A stretch of DNA of 64,000 nt. It comes from Neoscytalidium dimidiatum. Lineage: Eukaryota > Ascomycota > Dothideomycetes > Botryosphaeriales > Botryosphaeriaceae. The stretch covers positions 2,542,001 through 2,606,000 of the forward strand of contig CM074703.1 of assembly GCA_037367355.1 (NCBI GenBank), written 5' to 3'. Made by a program: the position numbers and the translations under genes. The notes beneath the pieces are model-generated. The model saw only the letters and a list, made by a program, of their open reading frames with translations, did no database searches and was not told the origin of the DNA. This document shows positions 1 to 12,243 of this stretch, in pieces. Each line of letters starts with the position of its first letter. The first letter of the stretch is position 1.

Positions 1-2010
1 TTGTGGGACCTCGTACGGGTCTTCTATGTGAGGGTCAGCAAAGCCTCGACCATGCCAGATGTAGCGCCCGATATTGCCATCGCGCAACAGCTGACCAATG
101 GCCACGGGGTATGTCTTACCTGGCGGTACGGTTGTGTTGGCAATATCACTTGACGTGGTGGTGCTGCTTGTGATGAATCCGACAACATGCGCGTACTCGC
201 TCAGCCAGCTGTGCCGAGCAACTTCGAACAAGTCGGCTCGCTTGCGCGGATCAGGGACAAGAATTCGCTTGAGGAGATCACGGGCGTGAGGGGTGACGTA
301 TTCGGGGAAGGTCAGGGGGGTAGAGACGATGTACTTGTAGAGGAGGTTGATATTGTCGCCTTCGGGGTTGGCAGGGTCGTCGTCAAACGGTAGATAACCG
401 GCCAACATGGCATACTGCGCGTGGTTGGACATGTGTTAGTGGCTGTGGAACAATGATTGCTGCCTAGCATCTGCCTTGCGACTTACCAAAATCACGCCGC
501 AGCTCCAAACGTCCACTTTTCTGCCGGTATATAAAGAGTCGCTGACGACCAGCTCCGGTGCGGCGTAGCACGGACTGCCACAACTGGTTTGCATCAGATC
601 GCCCCGGCGATGCCCACTTTCGCCCACTATCTCCAGACCCATCTTTTTCACGAATTCCTTGTTTCCGAGGTTGTACTCGATCTCGTCTCCAAGCTCATCG
701 TTGGGATCGAAAGTGTTGGCGAAGCCGAAATCGGTAATGATGATGTTCTTGTTCCGGTCGAGAAGAAGGTTCTCAAGCTTGAGATCGCGATGCACAATAC
801 CTTTCTTGTGCAGGTAGCCTACGCCAGAAACCAGCTGGGCAAACAGGCGGCGCGCCGAGTTATCTTTCAGGTACCGGTGGTTCAGGATGTAATCAAACAG
901 CTCGCCGCCGGACGCGTACTCCAGGATGATGCCGATGTGCCTTTCCGTTTCGACCATCTCGTGCAAGCGCACGATGTTAGGATGCTGCAGCCCGCGCAGA
1001 ATGGAGATCTCACGGTAGATCTTGGGCAGGCGGCTCGGGTTGGAGCCAAGGACTTCTCTCCGGATCAGCTTGATGGCAACCTGGACCCCGCCATCCTTCT
1101 TCCAACCCATCTTGACTTTGCCGAACTCTCCCTCGCCTAATGTCTGGCCCAGGATGTAGTCGCCAAACTTGGTCTCCCTTCGCTTCTCTCTGGAGTGGTC
1201 CTGCCGGCTCTTGCCTCCGCCGCGTCCCCCATCGTCAACACCCTCGTTCCCCACAAGACCCAGGCCAGTGATTGGCGTGATGTCAGTGCCAGTCGGAGCG
1301 GCCCGCGTCTCCGCCATGCGGGCCTGCTCGCGGGCAATGTCCTCTTGGGGATCCGCGATGACCAGGCGGTTGATGACCGTGCTTTCCTCCCGGGGTAGGC
1401 TGGAGCCCATCGGCGGGGTGCCGACGGCGGTTGCAGAGCGGCTGTGGGTGGGGGTCTGCTTTGTCCGGGACGACGACGAAGCGGCGCTGGACTGGTAGTT
1501 TTGCTGCTCGCGGGACGGCTGGCGTCGGCGCTGGGCAGCGTTTGCAGCGGCGCTGGCAGGATCTTCCCTCATGTTCTGCGAGGCGGTGCGGGACGACGGC
1601 GGGCGCTCATCTGTAGATCGTTGACTCTGGTACGGGTCTTGTGCGGGCTGGGCGGAGGAGCGATGGGTGGACGAGGTGCGAGGCGGCGGTACGGGGCCCT
1701 GGTGGGCATTGTACGGAGACGAGGCGATGACGGGCGAGGGCTGGGTGGACGACGACGCGGGCTGCGCGCGCGGGGTTGTCATGTCGGAGGTGTTGGAGGC
1801 GGACGGCGAGTAATGTTGCGATTGTTGCGGTGTGGAGGGCTCGCCATTCCCGCTCGGGCGCGCCGACTTGGTGGACCGCTGCTGGGGCGGCGAGCTCTGC
1901 GCCGGGGCAGGCTGCTGCTGGTAGTACTGGTCGCGGCCGTGAGGCGGCTGCTGGTACTGGCCACGGGCAGAAATGGTGGGACCGGTCTGCTGTACCGCGG
2001 CCGAAGACAT
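1..2010 (-). CDS. KIN4: Kin4/Frk1-like serine/threonine protein kinase (3' end outside window)
   Basis: Exons run on the minus strand at 2010-487, 414-120 and 23-1; the gene continues past the left edge. Introns 486-415 and 119-24 have GTAAGT/GTAAGA donors and CAG/TAG acceptors and keep the kinase domain open. The first ~280 residues are a low-complexity Gln/Ser/Pro/Arg region. The kinase domain follows: glycine loop GEGEFGKV, VAIKLI lysine, HRDLKLEN catalytic loop, DFG, CGSPCYAAPE and DVWSCGVIL, then YAMLAGYLPF after the first intron. The segment GFANTF and the CGSPCYAAPELVVSD activation segment match the Kin4/Frk1 branch (spindle-position checkpoint kinase in budding yeast). An insertion of roughly 35 residues lies between DFG and the phosphorylatable TSCGS. 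Expected role: cytoplasmic/cortical kinase in mitotic-exit or polarity control. Family is well supported; the exact role is inferred. Confidence 0.9.
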
Positions 2011-5000
2011 CGTGCTGCTGGGCCGGCTCGGCGATCAGGGTTCAGCGACGCGTGCTGGCTCTACACGTACGGCGGCGGGCGCTGGCTGCAGCTGCACTGC
2101 ACGGGGGGGCGGGAGCTCGGCGGGCGCGGTCGGGCGTGCTGCGCTGGCTCACGGCGGGCTGGGGGAAAGCTCAGAAGAGCGGTCGGTGGTGGTGCAAGGT
2201 CAAGGAGAGACTGCGGCTGCTCTGGGCGGGCCTTCACATGGGTTGGCGGCGCGATGCAGCTTTGGGACGAGCTGGCTGTCTGCTGCCCTCGGGGAGCCTT
2301 AGCGAGAGTGGACCTTGGCTGCGCGCGGTGATTGGCGTGCGAGGCTGCGGCTGCGGGCAGAGGGCGGGCGAGAGCGCACGCTGGCGGCTGCGACAGGCAG
2401 CGGGAGCCGTGGGAGCGAGAGTGGTGGTGGAGAGTCGCTGGCGGAGCGGCGCTGCTGCAGCAGGTAGGCTCGTCGCTGGCGCTGGCGTGCGGGCTGGTTG
2501 CGCGACCCGGACGCACGCTTAATCTCCCTGTTTCCAGCGTCGCGCGCGAGGAAAGGGCCTCGGGCTGCCAGCATATCATGGCGCTTCAGGCTTCAGGGGG
2601 GGCTATTCGGCGCACACGCCGCCGCCAGCCAAACGCCCGCTCGACTCGGCTTGACATCAGCAATCTGCGACGCCTGTGGCTGGCGCCGGGGATGTCCTGG
2701 CCGCGACGAGATTGCCTTGTCGGCGATCGCGATACCCGCCGCTGTACTGGAGCTGGCGCTGGCGCTGGCGCTGCGCGGCGCGTGGGCTCAGGCTGGGCGG
2801 CGCGCGCTGAGGGCTTCCGGCGCCGACGACTACCGCCTGCGTTTGGTAGCTTGCTTGCTTGCTGGCCGGCTGGCCGGCTGGCTTGTCTGCTTGCTGCGCG
2901 CATTTGAAAAGGCAGCACCCGACGGCCTGGGATAACCGCTGTTTCACGGCCGCGCGCGCCTGCTGCAGTGCTAGGCGAGCCTTCTTAGCAGCCTCGCGGT
3001 ATGCCCAACATTACGAGCAGCAGCTCCAGCATGGCATTGCCTGCGCAAGAAAATAGCAGCACAGCGCCAGCACCTTCCGCAGCGGGCCCGGGTTGCCGTG
3101 CCTGCGTGTCTGCGTGCCTGCGCGCCTGCGTGCCTGCAGCGGCAACGCGACACCGACGACCAGATTAAGGCCCTGCCTTGGCGTCCGCAGCTTTAATCTC
3201 CTTCCGCTGGCCGTCTCCACGTGCGATCTCCCGCTGCCACTCCCCGCCGCCGCGGGCTGCGAGCTGTTTGGCTGCGCGACGCAGCGCTGCGCTGTACACG
3301 CCCGCCGCACCCGGCCTGGCCCACGGCGGAGCGCGGCGCTTCGGGCGTGAACGGCGAGCCAGCACCCAGCGCCCTGCTCGCAGATCGCGCACCTGTTGGA
3401 GCCGCCTCGCGGATCCCTGACCCTGCAGCTCCCGTTTCAGACCCAGCACAAGTCCCGGCCAGCGGTGGCTTGATCTCCCAACGTTGCTCCAGCATCCCAT
3501 CACGTCTGCCAACGTCAACTGACCTTCGCGACGCGGCGCACGTCACCGCGAAGCCCGCGCGCGCTCCGGGCTGCCGGCTGCCAGCTGCCCACCACCGTGC
3601 CTGGGCGGTGCCTGGGCGTCTTTTTCTTCCAGAACCTCTGCTGGCCGCCAGCCCCGCCCGCCGCTGCTCAGTGCGTGCCCGCCGCCCACCGTTCAGGAAT
3701 CTGCTCCGAAAGACTCACTGCGCAGCGCTTGTACCGAAACTCTAACGCGCGCCGCGCGAGGCGCATCGCTCTCAATGCGTGCACGTTAATCTCCCAGCGC
3801 CAGCGCCGCTCCTGGTCCGCCCGGCTTACCCCAGCCGCCCGTCTCAACGCCCCATGACGTCGGCAGCTGGCGCATAACGAGCACGTCCAGAGGCCGTTCA
3901 TGCGTGAAACGCCCGGAGCATTTGCTCCGTCCGCCCGTTGGCAACGACGGCGCGGGATCGAGGCCCAATTCACGTGATGGACACGAAATGGACGCGTCGC
4001 TGGCGCTCAGAGCGGGTCGTCCCGAGCATGGCGCTGAAAAGCAATTTCCATGCCGATCCGCCGGAGCTCTGCCACGGTTGCTTCGGTTCCCGCTGTCGGC
4101 ATCCAATCCCGTACCACACAAGCTGTGCCGGAAAGCACACCTAGCTTGATGCCTGCTGTCCCAATCAACCTCTGCCGCCGGCGTCCTTCTAGAGCCTTTC
4201 TAGAGCTCCCGTGCCGCCTGCCGTGGAGTGCCAGCTGTCATGTGCGCCAGCAAGCCGTACGTAGGTACGACGTATCTACCGCCACCTGCCCGAGCGGGTG
4301 ATCTCCATGCATCGCCGTCTACGCCACTTTCCGCCGTTGACCTTATCAAGCGGAGATTTCCACCGTCATATCTCCGGGCCTGGAGAACGTAGCTAGCACG
4401 AATCTCTCTCACTGCGTTCCCAATGAGCACAAGCTACTACTCTCTGGATTTGCAGCTAAGTCCCGATAGCTTGCTGTTCCTTCTCGCCTACTGCCTATAG
4501 CACTACCTACATCCATCTTGGAGCCTGAGGCCTCGCCTAATTTACACCTATTTCCATTATCACTGACATGCCGTTCCTCTCTGTCCCCTCTTTACGAGTT
4601 CCAGTTTTTCTCTATTTTTGTTTCCTATAGTTGCGCGGTCAATGTTTGAAGGCCCCGACACGCATCATTGGCGACCACCCCCTGAATCCTCCTTTGGAAA
4701 TGGCATTGACCATCACCTTACTTCAAGTAGTTATCCGCAAACGTGCACATATTCAACACTCACTTTCAGCCCGACACTTCTATAAGCCCACTCCTCTTCC
4801 GACCCGAAGTGAACATGAAGAAATTTATCCTTCGAATTATCTATGGGGCGCTTCGCTTCCCAGGCCCACGTATTTGGGAAGACATCCCGCGCGCTGATTA
4901 TCTGCAAGTCATTTCGCTTTGGTTTGAGCGTTGCGGCTCTGTGCTCCTTGCTCACATACGCACAAACCCACGTGATCGCCACTCCCTTTCTCTCCGGAAC

Positions 5001-5787
5001 CAGCGCCAGACGACTGCTGCCTCGGCTTTTCTCCGAACTAGGCGAGCAGCAGTAGCGGCAGCCGCGCAGTAGGGTATGTGCGGAATCTCGGCAACGATTG
5101 CGTACGAGCGGACCCCATCTGTCACATTTTGCCACCGCCAAGATGAAAGGAAAGTAAAAAAAGAATTTACCCCAGGGAGCTCTCTCCGAACTGACGGCGG
5201 ATGAGGATCCTAACCCGCTCTCCCGACATTTTGGCATAAGGGTACGGCGAAAGAGGCGAACGGTCTAGCCCTTGGTTGCCGAAAAGGGGAAGTACGAGTA
5301 AGGATCATCAGGTACCGTCGTGTGCAATGACCAACCGCGAGCTTCCGAGTCAAGAGACAGCCAACCAGTAAAGGCAAGGGGGAAAAAAAATTGGGTGTTC
5401 GTGCCCGCGGCTGCACTGTGTGGGGGCCCTCTTTTCTTTCCTGCACGTCATCTCGCGGGACATTGCCGGTCCGAGAAAGCGTTGCGGTTCAGCCTTGTGG
5501 AGCCCACTTCCGACCCCTTGTTTGTGACATACTCTGGTGCCCGATATGTCAGTCCTTTGGCTTGTCCGACCCTGGCTACCTACTATCAATCCTGACCCAA
5601 ACCAGATTATCGATCTTTGGAATCTCGTGCCCGGACTTCGGATCTTCCCGGCGAAGCCACGATCGAAGAAATTAACTTTAATTTTCTCGCAATCAAGGTA
5701 ATATTTCGTTCGTGCTGTTCAAAAATCAAAATCTCGTCATATTATGTACAGTCATTAAAGTCGCCATCGCTTCTCAACGCTCGCCAG
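2011..5787. other. Intergenic region without a convincing gene
   Basis: The part nearest the kinase start is GC-rich and holds short imperfect repeats (CTGGCG triplet runs near 2754-2780, TGCCTGCG units near 3095-3145). Many overlapping open frames occur on both strands, as expected in GC-rich DNA; none shows a recognisable domain or splice-consistent extension. The half next to 5788 is less GC-rich and is the 3' flank of the flavoprotein gene. Confidence 0.5.
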
Positions 5788-7686
5788 TCAAATCTTGATC
5801 TCTGCCGGGATGCTGATGTCCAGGATGTCGACGCCCTTCTGCAATTCGCTCTTAGACGGCATCTTGCCCCGACGCATGAGCTCTGCTGTCTGGGTCATAT
5901 AGGGGTCCTTCATCATACTGGCCATCGCAACGACCTCTTCGCCCCTGGTGTAGTATGCAATAAAGCTCGGCTTCTCTGGTTCTCCCTGGATAACGACATC
6001 GTCGTACCCGCCGACCGTGTTACCGCAGTAGCGCAGCTGACTTCCCAGCGCGGACCAGAAGACAGGGATGAAGGGCTTGGGCTTGGCACTGGGATTGTTG
6101 ATCGAGTTGGCTACAGAGCGACCAGCGTTCTGTGCAACGTTCCAGTGCTCAATACGAACTGGTGAGCCGTTGCCTCCAGGGCCATGGTACGGGTACGTGG
6201 CAATGTCGCCAATGGCAAAGACATCCTTGAGGCCCTTGACGGCAAAAGATTCGTCTGTGCTGATAGAACCGTCTTTCAGGAGCTCAATAGCTTTGTTGTC
6301 CTTCAGATACTCGGTTGCAGGAGCAACGCCAACGCCCTCGATAACAAGGTCCGCCTCGAGAACAGTGCCGTCCTTCAAGTGAACAGCACCGACCTTTGAT
6401 GCGTCGCTCTTCGAGGGAGTTGCCTTATCGACCGACGCCTCCATGTGGAACTTGACGCCATTCTTCTCCAACAGGCCGCGGAAGATCTGACCGACCTTTT
6501 CGCCCATGACACGCTCCATCGGGGCCTTTTCCATGCCGATAACCGTGACATCATTCTTCTTACCAGCAAGGCAATTAGCAACTTCCATACCGATGAAAGA
6601 ACTACCGATGACAACAATCTTCTTGCCGTTGTCTCCAACGGCATCGAGAATTCCCTGGGTATCGGGGATGGACCTCAGGACGAAGACGTTGCCAAGGTCC
6701 CCTTTGAGTCCAGGTAGAGGTAGCCACCTGGGAGTGCCTCCCGTTGCCAGAACAAGCTTGGTGTAATCGTAAGTCTTGCCCGACTTTGTAGACACTTTCT
6801 TAGCGTTGAAGTCCACGCTCAAAGCCTCGTCGGAGATGATATCTATCGAGGCATTCTTGTACCACTCTTCCGATCTCCAGGCGACCTTGGAGACATCCGC
6901 TAGTAGGGCCTTGGAAAGCTTGGTGCGATCAATCGGTTGGTAGCCTTCCTTTGAAAGGACCGTGATGTGCCCGTTGTATCCTCCTCCACGGAGGCCCTCG
7001 ACAGCGCCGAGGGTACCGCTACCACTGTGATTATGGTTATTGATCAGCATGCCGATTCGAATTCCAAGTACTGTCGGTATCGCACTTACCCGCCGATGAC
7101 CAACACCTTCTCGTTGCCCTGGGCGGAACACTTGAAGCCAAGGGGTCTCTTGTTCGCCTTGATAGTCGCCTCCTCACCTCTAACGTAGACGCCACCGTCC
7201 TTCTGGACAACTTCGAAGCTAGCAATAGGATCGAGAGCTGGTGCATCTTCCACATCACCGGTCGTAGCATTGAAGCAAGCTGGAAGTGTTTGTCAGCTTT
7301 AAGGTTGTACGATGGGTGGACGTGATGAGGTCATTACCTCCGTGCCATGGGCAGGTAATCCTGCCTTCCCCGGTGAGGACGCCCTTCACCAGCGGAGCGC
7401 CGTAGTGAGTGCAGTTGGCACTGGTAGCGCGGACCTGGTCGTTGAACTTGACGAGTAAGACCTTGCCGTTCTCAATGCCTTCGACCTCGACTTCCTGCTT
7501 GTCGCCGTTCTTGAGGTCAAGGGACGTAATGCCCTTCAGCTTGAATTCCTGCGCCATCCTGGATGCAGAGTTCGAGAGCGGGAATCGCGATCCGAATGGA
7601 CGGAAAGCAGCAAAGCGGGGGGAGTGTCTTAGAAATAGACGGCTGGGAGCAGAGAAGAAGGGGAGGCGCTTGGCGAGCATGAACAC
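5788..7686 (-). CDS. AIF-type NAD(P)H flavoprotein with N-terminal Rieske domain (AIFM3-like)
   Basis: Exons 7686-7338, 7279-7090 and 7024-5788 (591 aa). Intron 1 joins CPWHG to ACFN and intron 2 restores the GGGSG dinucleotide-binding loop, so both splices are well supported. A Rieske [2Fe-2S] domain comes first (CTHYGAPL ... CPWHGACFN, Cys-x-His and Cys-x2-His ligands, about residues 45-150). A pyridine nucleotide-disulphide oxidoreductase fold follows: FAD motif VLVIGGGSG, ATGGTPRWLPLPG, NAD motif VVIGSSFIGMEVA, and the FAD-contacting FAIGDIA near the end. Expected reaction: NAD(P)H oxidation with electron transfer through FAD and the Rieske centre, as in AIFM3/ferredoxin-reductase-like proteins; the acceptor is unknown. 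The first 43 residues are Arg/Ser/Phe-rich like a mitochondrial presequence; a second Met (MAQEFKLKG) sits just before the Rieske domain. Divergent from the peroxiredoxin gene at 8171. Confidence 0.92.
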
Positions 7687-8170
7687 GTAGGCAGGGCGAG
7701 GCTTATGGAGGGGTTAAGGACACACGAGACAAGGGCCAAACAGCTCACTCGGACGGCAGGTGGGGGGCGCAGCTTAATGAGCGCGAGTCGTCTGCAGCCG
7801 GGGTTGATGATGTATCGATTGCTAGGCCTGGGTCGCGCCCGGCGAATCAGAGGCATTTTGATGACCTGATTCCGGCGCTTGTGAAGACGTCATTCCGTCG
7901 TAGTGCGGAATTACCGTCTTATCGATAAAGCTGCTTGATTCCTGGCCACTCACGCCTCGTGCGATGACTCGCTCCCGTCTGTCAGCGGCAGGCCGGCTGT
8001 CTCACTGCTTTCTTTGACCTCAAACACCGTCGCGACGCTTCCGGCCGCTATGGAGAGGCAGAGTGCTGCCAGCGGTGCCGAGAAGGCCCTTAAGATGGGA
8101 AGTCCGGCCACTGGCGGCTGACTTGGCAGATTCATCCAGCCAAGGCCCTTCGGCGTGGATAACAATAACC
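7687..8170. promoter_or_regulatory. Shared divergent promoter region of flavoprotein and peroxiredoxin genes
   Basis: The 484 bp between the two start codons must carry 5' control of both redox genes. A CRE-like GACGTCA lies near 7887. No clear Yap1 site (TTACTAA/TTAGTAA) was seen. Shared regulation is an inference from the layout. Confidence 0.5.
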
Positions 8171-9169
8171 ATGGAGCAACAGCTACAGCAGCAGTATGAT
8201 CGTAAGTGTTTGTACTTCACCTGGCAGAGCACGCATTGATGGCTGACGCCTTGACCAGGCTCAAGCGAGGAGGTGCTCCCACCTGGCCTTCCCAAGCCTG
8301 TTGACGATCACAAATGCGACCACCTATGGGGATCGGACATGCCATCGGTGCCGTTACTCTCAACTAAAGATAAGCAGGTTGATGTTTCAAAGCTCAAAGG
8401 CTTCACCGTCATTTTCTGCTACCCACGCACGGGCAAGCCCCGTGAGCCTGTACCCTCCGACTGGGATGCCATTCCCGGTGCTCGCGGCTGCACACCTCAG
8501 GCCTGCTCGTTCAAGGCGGCTACCTCGCAACTCAAGGGCCTGGGCATCTCCCACATATTTGGTCTCAGCACGCAGGATACTGAGCAACAGAGGATCACCC
8601 GCGAGCACCTTCGTCTCGGGTACCACCTCCTTAGCGACGAGAAATTTGACTTTTGCGAGGCCCTGCGTTTGCCCATGTTCGAATGGGGAAACATGCGGCT
8701 GGTCAAGCGAGTGACGTTACTGGTTGACAACGGCAAGATCGTCTGGGTCGACTACCCGGTCTTCCCGGCCGACAAGAGCGCCGAAAAGGTGGTCGAGTTC
8801 ATGGAGAAACAGCCAACCAATCAGCGTGGTGGAAAGGGACGCTGCGGAAACGAGGGCCCAAGCTCTCCACCGAAAGTGAGTTCATCCTCCACCGGTGTCA
8901 GTTCTTCGCAACCTGCCCCTCCTCCGAAAAGTCCCTCGGTCACCACTGGTCCCACTACCGGTGGCTCTGGCCCGAAAAAACATGGGCCCGCGTCAAATTT
9001 CCATCCTTGCCAGGATTGGATTGACTTGAAGGCTCGAGAAGCTGCTCTTGCCGGCGTCGCGGTGCAGGATCACGCGTCCCGCCATGCCGGTGCGGACCTC
9101 ACTCGGGGCCAAGACGGGCCTGGCGAAAAATACTCTTTCCATTTCAGCGGCGGATGCACGACTAACTAG
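8171..9169 (+). CDS. PrxQ/Bcp-type peroxiredoxin with long C-terminal tail
   Basis: Exons 8171-8201 and 8259-9169 (313 aa). The small first exon encodes MEQQLQQQYD; the 57-bp intron has GTAAGT and CCAG ends. The thioredoxin-fold region (about residues 30-195) shows FCYPRTGKP, the peroxidatic/resolving pair in GCTPQACSF (Cys-x4-Cys, the atypical 2-Cys PrxQ arrangement) and HLLSDEKFDF. It is expected to reduce peroxides with thioredoxin as donor. No targeting signal is evident, so cytosolic or nuclear (as yeast Dot5) is likely. After VVEFMEK the protein carries about 120 residues of Ser/Pro/Gly-rich sequence with no known domain, ending GGCTTN; this tail is unusual for the family, and a missed 3' intron would change it. 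Divergently arranged with the AIF-like gene. Confidence 0.88.
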
Positions 9170-12064
9170 GGCCTTCACCAGTAAGAGCGTCTTCTGAGAC
9201 ACTGCAAGAGTGGGGAACGGAACACGTTACAAGTCAAAGCACTGGCTGTAAGCATGCTCCTGGAGTCCTTCCAGGACATGCGCGCCCACTTAATATGTCG
9301 GTCGCCTATGTCTTGCGGTATCCGGCAAACGAAACGGGGGAGTTCCATACCAATTCTTCAGCTCCACCAAAGCTAGCTTTGCATTGTCTGCTTTACTTCA
9401 CGCCACCTGGATTCCCTGGTCAGGAGATGTGTGTCGTCGAAGGGTCCGATGTATCTGCTATCACATGTATACATAAGTCAAGCAACAGGAAACAGGTCTC
9501 GTGTCGATCAGTCGTTCGCTTGATTGTACTTCTCAACTCTCTTAGTGGCATATGTGTGACTCAACGGTGCGGAATGTCGCAGTACAGCCATCACCGCAGG
9601 GCCCGAGGACACGGTACACTCTTTTCCCAGAAAGTTTTAGGTCAGTGACACTTCCGGACGGGTATGACAAAGTCGCGGGTGTGGAGGGCTATGTCCTCGT
9701 CCCGTGGCGGCGGTGACAGGAACAGGAAGCTTGCATAAAAGGGTTGCGCGAGATCGGGTTCAGGGCTGCCTTCAAGACCCATCGATTGGTCCCGTCGTAC
9801 GCAAAATGTTTCCGGCACGCCAATGGAGGAAAATTGCTCCAGTGGGAGGCCTGGCATTCGACAGGCCGGCACTGTGCCTGTACGTCCACATTCGATCCAC
9901 CCTCGTATCGGTCCAAACACTCCAAGTTGATTTCCAGGTCACCGGCTCTCGACCTTTCAAAACGCCGAGGCAAAATTCTCCGAGAAGGATCCCTTGCTGA
10001 AGCTGCTGTGGGACAGATGATCTTTCCTTCCAGAACGTGTCCGTTCCCCAAAGTACCCCTCTCCTTGCTGACTCACCCAGGGCGCCGCTGCAGCCGACCG
10101 CTAGCGCGAACGTCGAACGATGGGGAGATGTGCTCGCTGAGCTCAATCATTTGTCCAGATATCTTTAGGAGTCGTTTCAGAGCATTTCTGCGCCCCGGGT
10201 AGATGCTTCACCTCCTCACGGTCAAACTTGCTTTCAGCGTTAATGGCTCCGGTCGGCTGCTATACTGCGTCCTTTTCCCATCCCTCCATCACCGAACCCC
10301 GCTTTGTCCTGTCAGTTTATGCGTTCTTTGTTCTTTCATGCGCACGTGCCACAACTGTTGATCGAATGATGGCATACGGCGAGAAGGCCGTTTTGGTCCC
10401 CGTTATCGTCCCGATGTTTGGTTCCCGTAGCGGCGGATCCAGTCGCAGCGGTAAGCTGCTGGCCCTCAGCACGTATTAAATACGAGCAACGCACGCTCGC
10501 AGAAAGCTTACGACTCCGAGTGACATCACAGTTGTTTGTGGGGTTGCAGAATAATTATCACACCGGTTGATTTCCAATCAATCCACATGCGTTCCATCCC
10601 CCCTCTACTCCGTTGATCAGCCAGCCACTACGAGAAGCTTTCTCGGGACGGTTACATAGCCTCACACACTTGGACTGGAATGTGCTGCCATTCTCCTTCC
10701 GCTGAACCTTATTCGGATGGCGGATGGAAAATATCTTTTGATTTCTCAACCGGATCCGAACAGCTGCAGTTTAGAACCAGGAATGTGCGCTGTGACAAAG
10801 CGTACCGGAACATCGTTTGTCGTAGTCATCTTCATTTCTCTCAACCCGAAAAAAAAAAAAAAGAGAGAACAAAAACGATAAGAGATTGGGACGAACGGCT
10901 AACCAATTAAAGAAGAGCGAGGACTTCGAAACATTATACTTAAATGAAATTCAATGTGCCAGGGACCTTGGCGTTCATGGTCTCGCCATTGTCCTCGCCC
11001 ACGACAGGTGTGTTCTTCTGATTTGCCCCCACGACAACGGCATTCACGGCGCTATCAAGACGCGGATCCAAGAAATGCCAACAAGATGCAACATAGTGTA
11101 TTAATGCGCATAGCCCTCCAGAAGCAGCATCAGGCCAACAGAAAACTTGGACTGTCGATGTCTCCGGGGACAGCTCCGAGAATCCGGTCTCCACTGCCTC
11201 ACCGTGATGGATTATATGCTTCGATGCTTTAGCAAGGTGGAGGTATGTAGCACTCCAAGCTTTTATTGTGTTCAAGAAACGAAGATTGAGTATAGACTGT
11301 CGGGTACGTGCTCATGGTGCGCCCACAAGCAGCCCTCCATCACCGGGTGTCGTGTGCCAAGACCTGAGGAGCCAGGAACGCGCGTCATTAGCATGGAAAA
11401 CGCCATTGCGCCGATCAAAAATGCGGTGAATCTGTCAAATGCTAAAAATAATGCGAATTTGGATGAGACGGGAGATCGAAGGCAGGAGGAAAACATGCAT
11501 GTCAGGGTCCTCGGTCGAGCAGCAACCCCCTTTCGGGATCCAGCAAAAGCTGGCGGAGTTCGGCCCCTCTGTCTCTTTCTCTCTTCACACAGTGGCGAGA
11601 CCTGCAGGCGATCTCATCTTCGGTTAATGGACCCGAGCAAAAGTTCTTCGAGGTGTGCGTAGCACCACGTCCCCGGCGGGAAGAAAGCCAAACACGAGCA
11701 CGCGCAGTCGTGACACAACAGGAGCGGCAGCCGCGTCGGTCCCGTTTCCGGTACGCATCAGGGCTGGATGAGGAGCGAGCGCCGTGTAAGCGGGATATTT
11801 TGGAAAAGAAGGGTCCACTGACCGGCGGCAGCTGGATTACACGGAATATTGCCTGCGCAACACCGCTTTCCCCTCGGTCAGCTCCCCGTCCATACAGACG
11901 CTCAACACCTCTCGCCAGCTCGGTTTTGCCCTGGCCCGCTAGTCAGTCCTAGCGACATTCCAAACTGATGAGAAAGTCACCAGTGAGCTGAACAGTAGGT
12001 CGTATCATCCCGATGCGGATAATGTAGATCCGGCGAAGTGCGGTGGCGCCTGGGCAGAGACTGG
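9170..12064. other. Gene-poor spacer upstream of the micro-gene array
   Basis: Nearly 2.9 kb with only short overlapping open frames, no recognisable domain and no splice-consistent coding series on either strand. A poly-A tract lies near 10850-10862. No transposase, reverse transcriptase or terminal repeats were seen. Confidence 0.5.
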
Positions 12065-12071
12065 TATAAAA
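12065..12071 (+). promoter_or_regulatory. TATA box of micro-gene 1
   Basis: A canonical TATAAAA lies 179 bp upstream of the ATG at 12244. It is followed by a CA/pyrimidine-rich leader typical of well-expressed fungal genes. Confidence 0.6.
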
Positions 12072-12243
12072 GACATGCTTGCTCTGGCTCAACAGCTTCG
12101 TTCGCAGTAAGTCACAATCGGAACAGCATCAAACGCAGTCAGTCGCTCGCTCTTCGAGATTTACCCCACGATTTTACAGCACAAACAATATCCCCCTTCA
12201 ACCCAATCAACGCCATCCGACAATACTCCGGTTAATCTTGAAA

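Noticed and set aside
1444..2331. 295-codon Gly/Arg-rich plus-strand frame
   Set aside because: Antisense shadow of the low-complexity N-terminus of the Kin4-like kinase.
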